In this document: positions 1 through 7,119 of the stretch, piece after piece | Layout of the letters: each line of letters opens with the position of its first letter | Numbering within the stretch: position 1 is the stretch's first letter | Program-made: the position numbers and the translations under genes | The notes under the pieces: generated by a model | Databases searched by the model: none | What the model was told of the DNA's origin: nothing | What the model saw: the letters and a program-made list of their open reading frames with translations, nothing else | Assembly (NCBI GenBank): GCA_004322375.1 | Contig: SCUC01000350.1 | Location: 1 to 7,555, forward strand | Source of the DNA: Bacteroidota bacterium | GTDB taxonomy: Bacteria; Bacteroidota; Ignavibacteria; UBA10030; SZUA-254 | Length of the DNA stretch: 7,555 bases | Direction: 5' to 3'

Positions 1-324
1 ATGAGAAGTTGTATAATATGCTATTCGTTAATGATTATTCGTCTCAAAATGAGGAAAAACGATGGTACATTATATCCATAAGAAAAATAACTTTGATGAT
101 TTGTGCTCACTCAACAATGTATCATTGCATTGATAGAATGATGTTTGTAAAGAAGAGTGACCTTCGCGCTGTAAGCCATAAATTATAACGCTACAATAAT
201 TCAAGGGCTGTTTCAAAAGTAGCGTTGTTATGCTTACGGCAGGCTGGCGCGGGAATAATAAAACACGTCTTTTGGACACCGTCAACATACAATTATTGTT
301 TTAGTCCCGTATAAAATCCGTAAT
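1..324. other. AT-rich non-coding stretch, no convincing gene
   Basis: This stretch is AT-rich compared with the large gene beside it, and I see no gene in it that I would call. The plus-strand frame starting at position 3 stays open from the window edge to a TAA at 186-188 (61 codons), so it could be the 3' end of a gene lying to the left. Its translation is rich in Ile, Met, Lys, Cys and His and matches no family I recognise, and an open run of that length can occur by chance. A 72-codon minus-strand frame at 70-288 overlaps it and is equally unconvincing. The only other item of note is GGCTGTTTCAAAAGT at 206-220, which looks like the terminal repeat of some insertion sequences but has no visible partner. 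Confidence 0.4.
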
Positions 325-356
325 AAAAAAGCCGATTCAAATGAATCGGCTTTTTT
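325..356. terminator. Bidirectional intrinsic terminator
   Basis: A perfect 8-bp stem, GCCGATTC at 331-338 and GAATCGGC at 343-350, closes an AAAT loop. It is flanked by six A at 325-330 and six T at 351-356, so a GC-containing hairpin followed by a U run is formed in either direction. On the minus strand it lies about 80 nt beyond the stop codon of the large gene and is the obvious terminator for that transcript. The symmetric layout also allows it to stop plus-strand transcription arriving from the left. Confidence 0.93.
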
Positions 357-395
357 ACTTTTAAGAATCAGCAGCGGATAATATGATCTCTAGTA

Positions 396-430
396 GCTGA
401 TTACTGACAACTGGCTACTCACCACTCACT
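396..430. repeat. Degenerate heptanucleotide tandem repeat, tract 1
   Basis: Five consecutive 7-base units are seen on the plus strand: GCTGATT, ACTGACA, ACTGGCT, ACTCACC, ACTCACT. All share CT at the second and third positions. The tract overlaps the first two bases of the complement of the TAG stop codon (429-431) of the large gene, so in the gene's direction it begins exactly at the end of the coding sequence. It resembles the short tandemly repeated heptamers described in cyanobacteria, but the units here are diverged. Two further period-7 tracts with other unit sequences lie elsewhere in the window. Confidence 0.65.
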
Positions 431-3400
431 ATTTTAAAAGCACCATCTTCTTGAGCTCCATGAACGAGCGATTCGCGTCCGCCGCGCTTACCGCTTCCAT
501 GCGATAATAATAGACACCGGAAGGAATTCCGCTGGCATCCCACGGTTGCTTTTTGTATCCCGCTTCCATCATGCCGTCCACCAACGTTGCCACTTCTTGA
601 CCGAGCATGTTAAATACCGTTAACGTAATATGACTGGCAACAGGAAGCTGGAAGCTAAACACTGTGGTTGGATTGAAGGGATTGGGATAATTTTGCTGTA
701 AGCCGAATTCTTTCGGAATCCCGGTATAATCGCTGATGCCGGTTACCTGTTGGTCGCCATCGAGCCGCCGCGTATCTCCGAATTCAGTCCAGACAACGCG
801 CTCACTCACTACTTGATTGCCGATAATGACGGTTACCTGTTCGCCCGGAACCGCGCCTTCATCAACTGTTGTTGCCGGATCATCCGCGTACATTGGCAAT
901 GCGAACACGCCATCGGCGACGAACTTCGCGGAGCCACAGATAATTCCATCAGCATCCACGGCTTTGATTTCCGTTCCGGCAGGAACAAGCGAGTTGTTAA
1001 TGGTAACGCTCGTACCATACGCGAATACAGCAAACGGCAGGCTTACTGAAGTCAATGATGCTTGCTTTCGCGCGGGTTGTTTTGCAGAGACCGCGCTTGC
1101 AGGAGATGCTGTGGGCGTGTTCTCCGGGTACGTCAGAATGTCGGGGGAATTGACATTGATGAAATACCCTTTGCCCGGCGTCATTACATCGAACCCGCCG
1201 CTGGGGTAGAAATTGAACCACTCATTCCCGCTTCCATCGTTCACAAAATCGAGTGCGATGGAAAGATTACCCGGAGCCAACGAACCGAGAGCAGCAAAGG
1301 TTGATTCAGGGTTCGCCGGCAGGTAGGAAACTAAGTTGTACCCGCTATGCAGCTCGAGAGGAAGTGTGGGACAAACCGACTGTCCGGTGACCGAGAGGAG
1401 GTCAGGGTCCACTCCATCATGGAGCATAACGAAATACCCCTTTCTGAAATTTGTCTGCTTGAACGTATTGTAATTTCCAAGCTCAGGAATATAATAATCA
1501 AAATACGGGGGCGTCGTCCCGTCATTGATGAAATCCAGCAATATTTTTACTTTGCCAGTGGCTAACAAATCATCGAACACAGTTTGCACCGACGAGTACA
1601 TCGGGACAACGTTCCAGGAAACAGCATTGTATCGTTGTACCAGCGGTATCTCCGCTACGAGCGGGTCTGATGCAAGGATGGTATGCAATGTAACCGTGCT
1701 ATCATCGGAGGCATCAACCGGGGTAAAGAGAAGAGCAGGTTCACAGTACCGTTCATTGCTCCATTCACAATTCCCAGTCCAGACTTTAAAGAAGACGGGG
1801 TCTCCCTCCATCAATCCTGCCTGGCCTTTCCAGAGCTTTAAATTATAGTTCGCATCATCGTTGAGGTCGGTGACAATAGTAGAAGCGATTAACGCACCGT
1901 TTGCGGTGTACGCGCCGACAACGCTTCCAGGCGCTGCGGTTGTTCCGTTATAGGTTGCAAGTCCTTTAAACATTTGCTTCAGGCTGGCAGACGGGGTGAG
2001 CGCACCTTGCGCAGTAAGCGCGATAGCGCGGCTTCCATCGGTTGTATAGAGCCAAAGCTCGCCGGAGACTATTCCTTCTACCGATGGCGTGCACGTTATC
2101 GCGAGCGTCATGGTATCTCCTACGGGAATTCTTGTCGTGTCTCCGGTGAATGTAAAGACTGCATCCGTTGAAAAGATAGAATCAATATAGAGCTTGCCGG
2201 GTCCTTCATTCATAATATTGACATTGATAGTATAGCTGTTCCCCGGCTCAATGCTACCAAAATTCAAGCATTGCTGCTCAAGCACAATGTGCGAGGGCGG
2301 TGCCACCACGGTGAAGAAGAGTTCCGCCGTATTATTTTCTTCATTTGTTTCAACAACCTGGCTATCGGCGTCAACGACTGTGAAAATGCTCCATTGCCCG
2401 CGCGCGCCATCTTCCGATATCGGGTATTCAGCAATCACGGTGTCGCTGCCTCCTACCGGCAATTCAACGTAGTAGTCCGAACCGATTTGATTTGCCGGGG
2501 AGAATAATGAATCGGAGTGAAAACGAACAAGCACATGTTCCAGCTCGATGTTTGAACTTGCATCGTTATTATAAATTCCTTGCAGCTGCAGCGTGTCGCC
2601 GAGATATACGGTGTCCTGCGCTGCCGTGAGCCGGCTGACAAAAAGCTCCGCAGTCGAGCTTGCAATATTATTCACTTCGTCCCATTCCGCTTGTTGATTA
2701 GCGGGGTCGAGATAGACGAAAAATTGCCTTGCCTGCGAAGGAGTTCCTGCCGGCAATTGAATAGTTGTTTGAATGGAAGCTTCCGTCCCGATTGGCAAAT
2801 TCACATAAAAATTGCCGCCAAGCTGGTTGCCGATAGTATGCGGGTCGTTGTCGTAGAACCGCACCAGCACGTTCGTCGCGTTCGTGTTCGATGCTGCATC
2901 GTTCTTAAACGTTGCCGAGAAGTCCACAGAACCGGAAGGATATGATGAATCCGTTTCGATAGCAAACGATTGGACGAACAGGTCTTTGTGCGAGGCGACG
3001 ATGGTAATGTATGCGCTATTGCTGCTTGAGTCTCCGCGGGTATCGAACACCCGTAAGCCGACCTGTCCTTCATGCTCGCTGTAAAATGTTACGGTAATCG
3101 TATCCGTGGTAGCATCGCCAAACACGCCGTCACCGTTCAAATCCCAGCTATAGGCAATGACCGAATCGCGCGGGTAATCGGGGTCATACGAGCCGCTGCC
3201 GTCTAATAAAATCGGCTCGCCGACTTTTGCCGCGTAGCTCGAGCCGCGTTCCGGCGGAATAGCGACTGCAACCGGCGGATTCTGTTCTTTTCGTATCCTG
3301 ATTGTGGCGCTCGACGTAGAATAGAGGGGCGGATCGCTGTTATCTTTTACGCGCAGAGAAATCGTATAGGTTCCCGTGTCGGCATAACCGGAATATGTCG

Positions 3401-6400
3401 GTCGCTGTCCCGATGCGTTGGGAGAGTTCCAATCAATTCCGTCAGAGGCGTTAAAATCCCACAGCCATTCGATGATGTATTTCTCCGGGTCTTGATGGAA
3501 CGAGCCGGAGCCATCAACCTGAAACGATGTATTGGGGGGAAGCCCGCTCATCGGTGTAATAACAGCAACGGGCGGCGGGAGAACCACACCCCGTGTCAGC
3601 ACGAGAATGGCAAGGGAAGAGTTAAGCGCATTCCCCATAGCTCCTGTCGGGTAATTTCCGCTTCGGGGCCATGAACCGTTGGAATTTTGCTTCCAGGTCG
3701 GATGGTCGAGCAAGTGGTCAACGTATTCAGCATACCAATCGTGAGTGCCGATAAATTGCTCTCCGGCGCGGTTGTTGATAATGCGCATCCCTTTGGCAAC
3801 ACCATACATCGCGTAAGTATTTCCACTTGTGTGCTGAGTCCAGCCATTATCGTCACTTCCCAAATCGTTCCAATGGACATTTAAAAAATTCATCGCGTTT
3901 GCAACTGCCGGGGTTGCTGTGGTCGCCCCGAGCAATGAGTAGGAACCAATCGCCGCCGCCGTTTTTGTAATGTTCAACCAGGATGAGTTGGTTTCATACC
4001 CGAACCCGCCATTAGCATTTTGCGTTGCCTGCAGGGTGAGCAGGAGTTCATCTTTGACAAATTGAGGCACAGCGATCCCCCAGTTATTTTGCGCCGCTTC
4101 CAAATCGAGCGCAGCCCACTGCGTGGTGGAGTTATCCTGGCTTCCGTAATTCGGCGTTGCAACGCCGTATCTCCAGCCTCCTCTGCCGTAATACCCTGCA
4201 TCTGTTTGGCTAAACGCCCATTGGTCAACCATATCTACAGCATAATCATAGTATGAGTGACCCGCATAAGCGCCGGTACGAATCGTATCTGCTTGAGCAT
4301 CCGCCGCGTTGGTATGCGCGCCGATTACAGCAAGATTCGCTATGCCATTCGTATAAGTGTCGTTGGAGAAATACACTCCAATCCCGTCTCCATCGCTATC
4401 CGGATCGCCGGCAGGTTGGGAAGAAATATTATAGACAGCTGCTTGATTAAAAAGATAGTCTAATCCCAGCCCGACATATTCTGCATAAATATCCTCGTCA
4501 ATATCATTCGTGTGCTTGTGACCATTTTCCTGGAACGACAGCAATGAGGCTCCGGTTGCGGCGATAGCGCTCGAATTGTCAGTCCAACGCCCGTCCGGAT
4601 ATTGATTGAGATATAAATAGAGCAGCCCTTTTTCAATCGCCATATTCGTTCGGATTTGCTGTGAAGGTAACGGGTAAACCCTGATAACCGATTCGTCAGT
4701 GTCGGTGTAGCCGCTATCATCCGTCACGGTCAAGCGTATCGTTTTTGGACCTGCAGTCGCATACGTGTGCTTAAAACCGATGTAATGCTGGTCGGTTACT
4801 TCGCCTGAATCTACAGTTCCGTCCCCATAATCAAGAATAAAATACTGGGGAAAATGTCCTCCGTGAGCGTTCCCCCACACGTCAATTTCTTGACCGACAA
4901 GTGCGTTCGCATAGGTAATGCTCACCTCATTCCCCGGCATCGTGTTGACGCGCATAGGGGGAGGCGGATCGAAGAAATTTCCAAAATCAACATCCGTCAT
5001 CGTATTGCCAGCGATAAACACATCATAGTAGTTATACCCGCCGCCGAATGATTGAGATGTTGTGCTGGCGCTAATCCCGCCCGGGTACGACTGTGTCCAG
5101 TCAATAACCTGCTCTTCTATGATATAATATTGACCGAATTGCAGATTCTCGAATGAATACATCCCCAATGAATCGGTGTACGTCACCGTTGTATCGTCAA
5201 CCTGTCTCACGGCAATGATTTTCCATCCTGCCAATCCCGGCTCCGATGAATCTTTGACGCCGTCCTCATTAATATCGTTGAATTTCATTCCGTAAATCGC
5301 GCCCGGCGGGACGTACCAATTTCCAAAGTCAACATTCGTTGCAGTATCGCCTGCCATATAGATTTCATAGTACGCATCCTGCGATTGCCACGGATAGGTT
5401 GTCATCCAGCCGTCCTGATTTTGCTCGGTTATATTATAGTAGCCTGCATCTCCGCTATCATAGTACGCATACAATCCCAGGGAATCTGTCACAAGGCTCA
5501 CCGTCGAATCGGTATTGTAGTTATAAATATTAATTGTCCATCCGGCAAGTCCTGCCTCGCCGAGGTCTTGTTGCCCGTTGCCGTTAGCATCTTCAAATTT
5601 CATTCCCGTGATAGCAAAGGGAGGAACGTACCATGCTCCGAAATCTATATTTGTTAGAGAAGTATCATCTAAATATAATTCGTAGGATCCATAGTACGGG
5701 TATGTAATGAGCCACCTGAATTGTTGTCCAACACTAACGTAATAATAATAAATCGTAAATAAACTATCAACACTGTAATACCCCGTCGAATCAGTAGTTG
5801 TGTAAAAATAGTTGCCTGTTTCGTATTCATAGACTTCAATTTCCCATCCGGCTAATCCTGGCTCAAGTGTATCTTTCACGCCGTCATGATTGAGGTCGTT
5901 GAACATCATGCCTGAAATTGAACGGGGAGGAATCTTCCAAAATCCATAGTTAATGCCAGTGAGCGTATCCCCTTCATAGAGGTAATGATACGAATTGCCG
6001 CCGTTGTATGTTCGGTACCATCCTTCCATCGTTCCTGAATAGGGATAAAAATAATCTCCCCCTGCTAAACCGCTAAACTCATAGTATCCTGATGAATCTG
6101 TTGTATCGGTGTATGTTATCCCGGCATAATACTTATAAAGAAAAACTTCAGCGCCGGCAACACCCGTTTCCGTGGTATCCCAAATGCCATCCTTGTTTTC
6201 ATCACTAAAGACATAACCGCTGATGACAACGGTGTTTTCTAATCCTGAAGCGGATGAAATGCGTTGTTGGCGGGGATTAGAAATCGAATTGAATTTTTCC
6301 CGTATTTCATCTGTGGTCGGTTGCTTTTGCTCCCGGAGATTTCTTTCTATCCTGTCTTCATTCACAAACACGGAAAGATTTTGGAGTCGCTCTTCTTTCG

Positions 6401-6824
6401 TACGTTGTTCAGCGACACTGATGCCTTTTTTTCTGAGTTGAGCCGCGGCGCTATTTCCATTACGCGCGCTTTCTTCCTGCCTTAGCTTCATCTCGCCGCG
6501 AATTTGCTCTTTGGACTTCGGAGTTTTGCTTTCATTTAGACGGTTGATAAGGTTCTGCTGCTCCGCCGACCGGGGGTACATAATAGCGCGACCTTGTCGT
6601 ATCGGGAAGTTTCCCTTCTTTTCAGATTTATCGAGTTGAAGCTGTTTCCAAGCTTCAGAAGGAGTATTTCGTGGTTCTTCCGAAATGAATTTTGGGGGCT
6701 GGTAATTTTTTAAGAAATCCTTGCCCTGTGAAAGAACATCATCTTTCTGTTGTCCGACAAGGGATAGATTCATCAGGAATAGGCTAACAAATGAAAGGAT
6801 GGCATACCGTCTCAAATTACGCAT
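429..6824 (-). CDS. Giant multidomain surface/secreted protein with SdrD-like B repeats, PKD, toroid, CARDB and T9SS-type sorting domain
   Basis: The product is 2131 residues. Residues 1-24 form a Sec signal peptide (MRNLRR, then a hydrophobic stretch, probable cleavage after SLVG). Residues 25-200 are charged and probably helical. Four SdrD-like B repeats follow (about 201-622), each with a calcium-loop motif: DENKDGIWD, DLNHDGVKD, DANGNGQQD, DINEDGVKD. Next come PKD 1 (623-720, DYGDGT), an alpha/alpha-toroid terpenoid-cyclase-like domain (722-1078), PKD 2 and 3 (1081-1180 and 1181-1277), two CARDB domains (1278-1393 and 1394-1508) and a HYDIN-like beta domain (1509-1609). After these are a beta module (1610-1720), a tandem pair of YN..VS / LDF.NDG / KGYF units (1726-1890), a second beta module (about 1935-2010) and a sorting domain (2033-2131) with YPNPFNPTT at 2046-2054. 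Known family behaviour implies Sec export and then type IX secretion to the surface or medium; adhesion is the inferred role. The ATG at 6824 is chosen over a TTG at 6836 because GGAG lies 6 nt before it and the TTG would overlap that site. The frame is intact, with no sign of frameshift. Confidence 0.95.
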   Translation of the reverse strand: MRNLRRYAILSFVSLFLMNLSLVGQQKDDVLSQGKDFLKNYQPPKFISEEPRNTPSEAWKQLQLDKSEKKGNFPIRQGRAIMYPRSAEQQNLINRLNESKTPKSKEQIRGEMKLRQEESARNGNSAAAQLRKKGISVAEQRTKEERLQNLSVFVNEDRIERNLREQKQPTTDEIREKFNSISNPRQQRISSASGLENTVVISGYVFSDENKDGIWDTTETGVAGAEVFLYKYYAGITYTDTTDSSGYYEFSGLAGGDYFYPYSGTMEGWYRTYNGGNSYHYLYEGDTLTGINYGFWKIPPRSISGMMFNDLNHDGVKDTLEPGLAGWEIEVYEYETGNYFYTTTDSTGYYSVDSLFTIYYYYVSVGQQFRWLITYPYYGSYELYLDDTSLTNIDFGAWYVPPFAITGMKFEDANGNGQQDLGEAGLAGWTINIYNYNTDSTVSLVTDSLGLYAYYDSGDAGYYNITEQNQDGWMTTYPWQSQDAYYEIYMAGDTATNVDFGNWYVPPGAIYGMKFNDINEDGVKDSSEPGLAGWKIIAVRQVDDTTVTYTDSLGMYSFENLQFGQYYIIEEQVIDWTQSYPGGISASTTSQSFGGGYNYYDVFIAGNTMTDVDFGNFFDPPPPMRVNTMPGNEVSITYANALVGQEIDVWGNAHGGHFPQYFILDYGDGTVDSGEVTDQHYIGFKHTYATAGPKTIRLTVTDDSGYTDTDESVIRVYPLPSQQIRTNMAIEKGLLYLYLNQYPDGRWTDNSSAIAATGASLLSFQENGHKHTNDIDEDIYAEYVGLGLDYLFNQAAVYNISSQPAGDPDSDGDGIGVYFSNDTYTNGIANLAVIGAHTNAADAQADTIRTGAYAGHSYYDYAVDMVDQWAFSQTDAGYYGRGGWRYGVATPNYGSQDNSTTQWAALDLEAAQNNWGIAVPQFVKDELLLTLQATQNANGGFGYETNSSWLNITKTAAAIGSYSLLGATTATPAVANAMNFLNVHWNDLGSDDNGWTQHTSGNTYAMYGVAKGMRIINNRAGEQFIGTHDWYAEYVDHLLDHPTWKQNSNGSWPRSGNYPTGAMGNALNSSLAILVLTRGVVLPPPVAVITPMSGLPPNTSFQVDGSGSFHQDPEKYIIEWLWDFNASDGIDWNSPNASGQRPTYSGYADTGTYTISLRVKDNSDPPLYSTSSATIRIRKEQNPPVAVAIPPERGSSYAAKVGEPILLDGSGSYDPDYPRDSVIAYSWDLNGDGVFGDATTDTITVTFYSEHEGQVGLRVFDTRGDSSSNSAYITIVASHKDLFVQSFAIETDSSYPSGSVDFSATFKNDAASNTNATNVLVRFYDNDPHTIGNQLGGNFYVNLPIGTEASIQTTIQLPAGTPSQARQFFVYLDPANQQAEWDEVNNIASSTAELFVSRLTAAQDTVYLGDTLQLQGIYNNDASSNIELEHVLVRFHSDSLFSPANQIGSDYYVELPVGGSDTVIAEYPISEDGARGQWSIFTVVDADSQVVETNEENNTAELFFTVVAPPSHIVLEQQCLNFGSIEPGNSYTINVNIMNEGPGKLYIDSIFSTDAVFTFTGDTTRIPVGDTMTLAITCTPSVEGIVSGELWLYTTDGSRAIALTAQGALTPSASLKQMFKGLATYNGTTAAPGSVVGAYTANGALIASTIVTDLNDDANYNLKLWKGQAGLMEGDPVFFKVWTGNCEWSNERYCEPALLFTPVDASDDSTVTLHTILASDPLVAEIPLVQRYNAVSWNVVPMYSSVQTVFDDLLATGKVKILLDFINDGTTPPYFDYYIPELGNYNTFKQTNFRKGYFVMLHDGVDPDLLSVTGQSVCPTLPLELHSGYNLVSYLPANPESTFAALGSLAPGNLSIALDFVNDGSGNEWFNFYPSGGFDVMTPGKGYFINVNSPDILTYPENTPTASPASAVSAKQPARKQASLTSVSLPFAVFAYGTSVTINNSLVPAGTEIKAVDADGIICGSAKFVADGVFALPMYADDPATTVDEGAVPGEQVTVIIGNQVVSERVVWTEFGDTRRLDGDQQVTGISDYTGIPKEFGLQQNYPNPFNPTTVFSFQLPVASHITLTVFNMLGQEVATLVDGMMEAGYKKQPWDASGIPSGVYYYRMEAVSAADANRSFMELKKMVLLK
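3591..4661 (-). other. Alpha/alpha-toroid (terpenoid cyclase/prenyltransferase-like) domain inside the giant protein
   Basis: Residues 722-1078 of the giant protein show repeated helical pairs, each introduced by a Gly/Trp turn: GRWTDNSS (Trp747), GGWRYG (Trp884), GGFGYE (near 940), GWTQHTSGNTYAMYG, and GSWPRSG (Trp1052). The segment DNSTTQW (897-903) resembles the DxSxTxW signature of secreted squalene-cyclase-like domains. An Asp-rich DPDSDGDG loop lies in the first half. I do not see the DxDD catalytic motif of squalene-hopene cyclases, nor the GCGEQ thioester of complement-like proteins; the domain has no cysteine. It is therefore probably a binding or structural domain of this fold, although an unrecognised activity cannot be excluded. 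It is bracketed by PKD domains on both sides. Confidence 0.7.
4959..6224 (-). repeat. Four tandem SdrD-like B repeats (protein repeats of about 100 residues)
   Basis: The repeats start near residues 201, 303, 405 and 510. Each begins with [IA]xG followed by a hydrophobic residue, has a Dx[ND]xxGxxD-type calcium loop followed by GxAGxxxxxY, a TDSxGxY turn, and ends with DFGxWYVPP or a variant (NYGFWKIPP in the first, DFGNFFDPPPP in the last). Such B domains are known in Gram-positive Sdr adhesins as calcium-stabilised stalk modules and also occur in FCB-group surface proteins. Tyrosine is strongly over-represented; repeat 2 alone has 16 Tyr, including YYYY at 359-362, while repeat 4 has 9. DNA similarity between copies is modest, so the duplications are old. 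Confidence 0.85.
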
Positions 6825-6830
6825 AACATT

Positions 6831-6834
6831 CTCC
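6831..6834 (-). promoter_or_regulatory. Ribosome binding site of the giant gene
   Basis: On the minus strand the sequence reads TTGGAGAATGTTATG. GGAG is 6 nt upstream of the ATG at 6824-6822, an ideal spacing. This decides the start: the longer frame would begin with the TTG at 6836-6834, whose final G is the first base of this Shine-Dalgarno motif. Starting at the ATG also gives a canonical signal peptide beginning MRNLRR. Confidence 0.8.
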
Positions 6835-6976
6835 AATAATAAGTTGTTATATCAATGATTCTGTTTATTTTTTCCTAGCTTTTCTACAAGAAATCTAACA
6901 CTACAGGTGTCTAATGTAATGAAAAAAAATATTGCGTACGTAAACTGCATCACAATTTTGGCTAAAAAATAAGCGG
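6835..6976 (-). other. AT-rich leader and promoter region of the giant gene
   Basis: The 140 bases directly upstream of the ribosome binding site are AT-rich and non-coding, and should contain the promoter of the giant gene. I could not choose a -35/-10 pair: TTGTGA at the distal end is followed 17 nt later by the poor -10 ATATTT, and nearer TTG-containing hexamers have no good partner. No clear operator palindrome or riboswitch-like structure is visible. Confidence 0.4.
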
Positions 6977-7039
6977 TGCCTCTGTTTCCGGTTTTCTGTT
7001 CCCAGTCTCCACTTTCCTGCTTTCTGCTCTCTACTCTGC
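6977..7039. repeat. Degenerate heptanucleotide tandem repeat, tract 2
   Basis: Nine units of 7 bases follow each other on the plus strand: TGCCTCT, GTTTCCG, GTTTTCT, GTTCCCA, GTCTCCA, CTTTCCT, GCTTTCT, GCTCTCT, ACTCTGC. Position 6 is C in eight of the nine, and the strand is almost entirely pyrimidine at positions 2 to 6, giving a purine/pyrimidine-asymmetric tract. It lies about 150 bp upstream of the start codon of the giant gene, outside the likely core promoter. The period is the same as in the tracts at 396-430 and 7307-7334, but the unit sequence is different. Confidence 0.6.
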
Positions 7040-7119
7040 GAGTTGCAGCAGGAGTAAGATGCTCACATCCTCAATCTTCGTAAACAAAACTCAACCCGAA
7101 ACCCGCGTTCCTACCTGAG

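Noticed and set aside
70..288. Minus-strand 72-codon frame
   Set aside because: No recognisable motif, atypical composition, no good ribosome binding site, and it competes with an equally weak plus-strand frame.
396..430. Could the heptad tracts be CRISPR or direct-repeat arrays?
   Set aside because: Units are 7 bases, contiguous, with no spacers, and diverged; this is not a CRISPR layout.
750..1304. Several overlapping plus-strand open frames of 65 to 130 codons opposite the 3' part of the giant gene
   Set aside because: They lie entirely antisense to a frame with clear domain content, have low-complexity Cys/Arg-rich translations and no ribosome binding sites worth noting.
3591..4661. Squalene-hopene cyclase or complement-like thioester domain as the identity of the toroid
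   Set aside because: Neither the DxDD acid motif nor the GCGEQ thioester is visible and the domain contains no cysteine, so only the fold is claimed.
429..6824. Frameshift or fusion of several genes in the 6.4-kb frame
   Set aside because: The frame is continuous, domain boundaries are joined by normal linkers, and signal peptide and sorting domain are at the two expected ends, so it is one intact protein.
6895..6915. Possible operator palindrome around ACAC...GTGT
   Set aside because: Only four bases pair cleanly; the flanking TCTAA/CTAAT bases are not complementary, so it is no better than chance.
6837..6960. Sigma-70-type promoter pairs upstream of the giant gene
   Set aside because: No -35/-10 pair with both a good sequence and 16-18 nt spacing stands out in this AT-rich DNA, so none is called.
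7038..7119. Possible tRNA or small RNA between tract 2 and the palindromic element
   Set aside because: No cloverleaf arms, no TTCRA T-loop in a stem, and no terminator; nothing supports an RNA gene.
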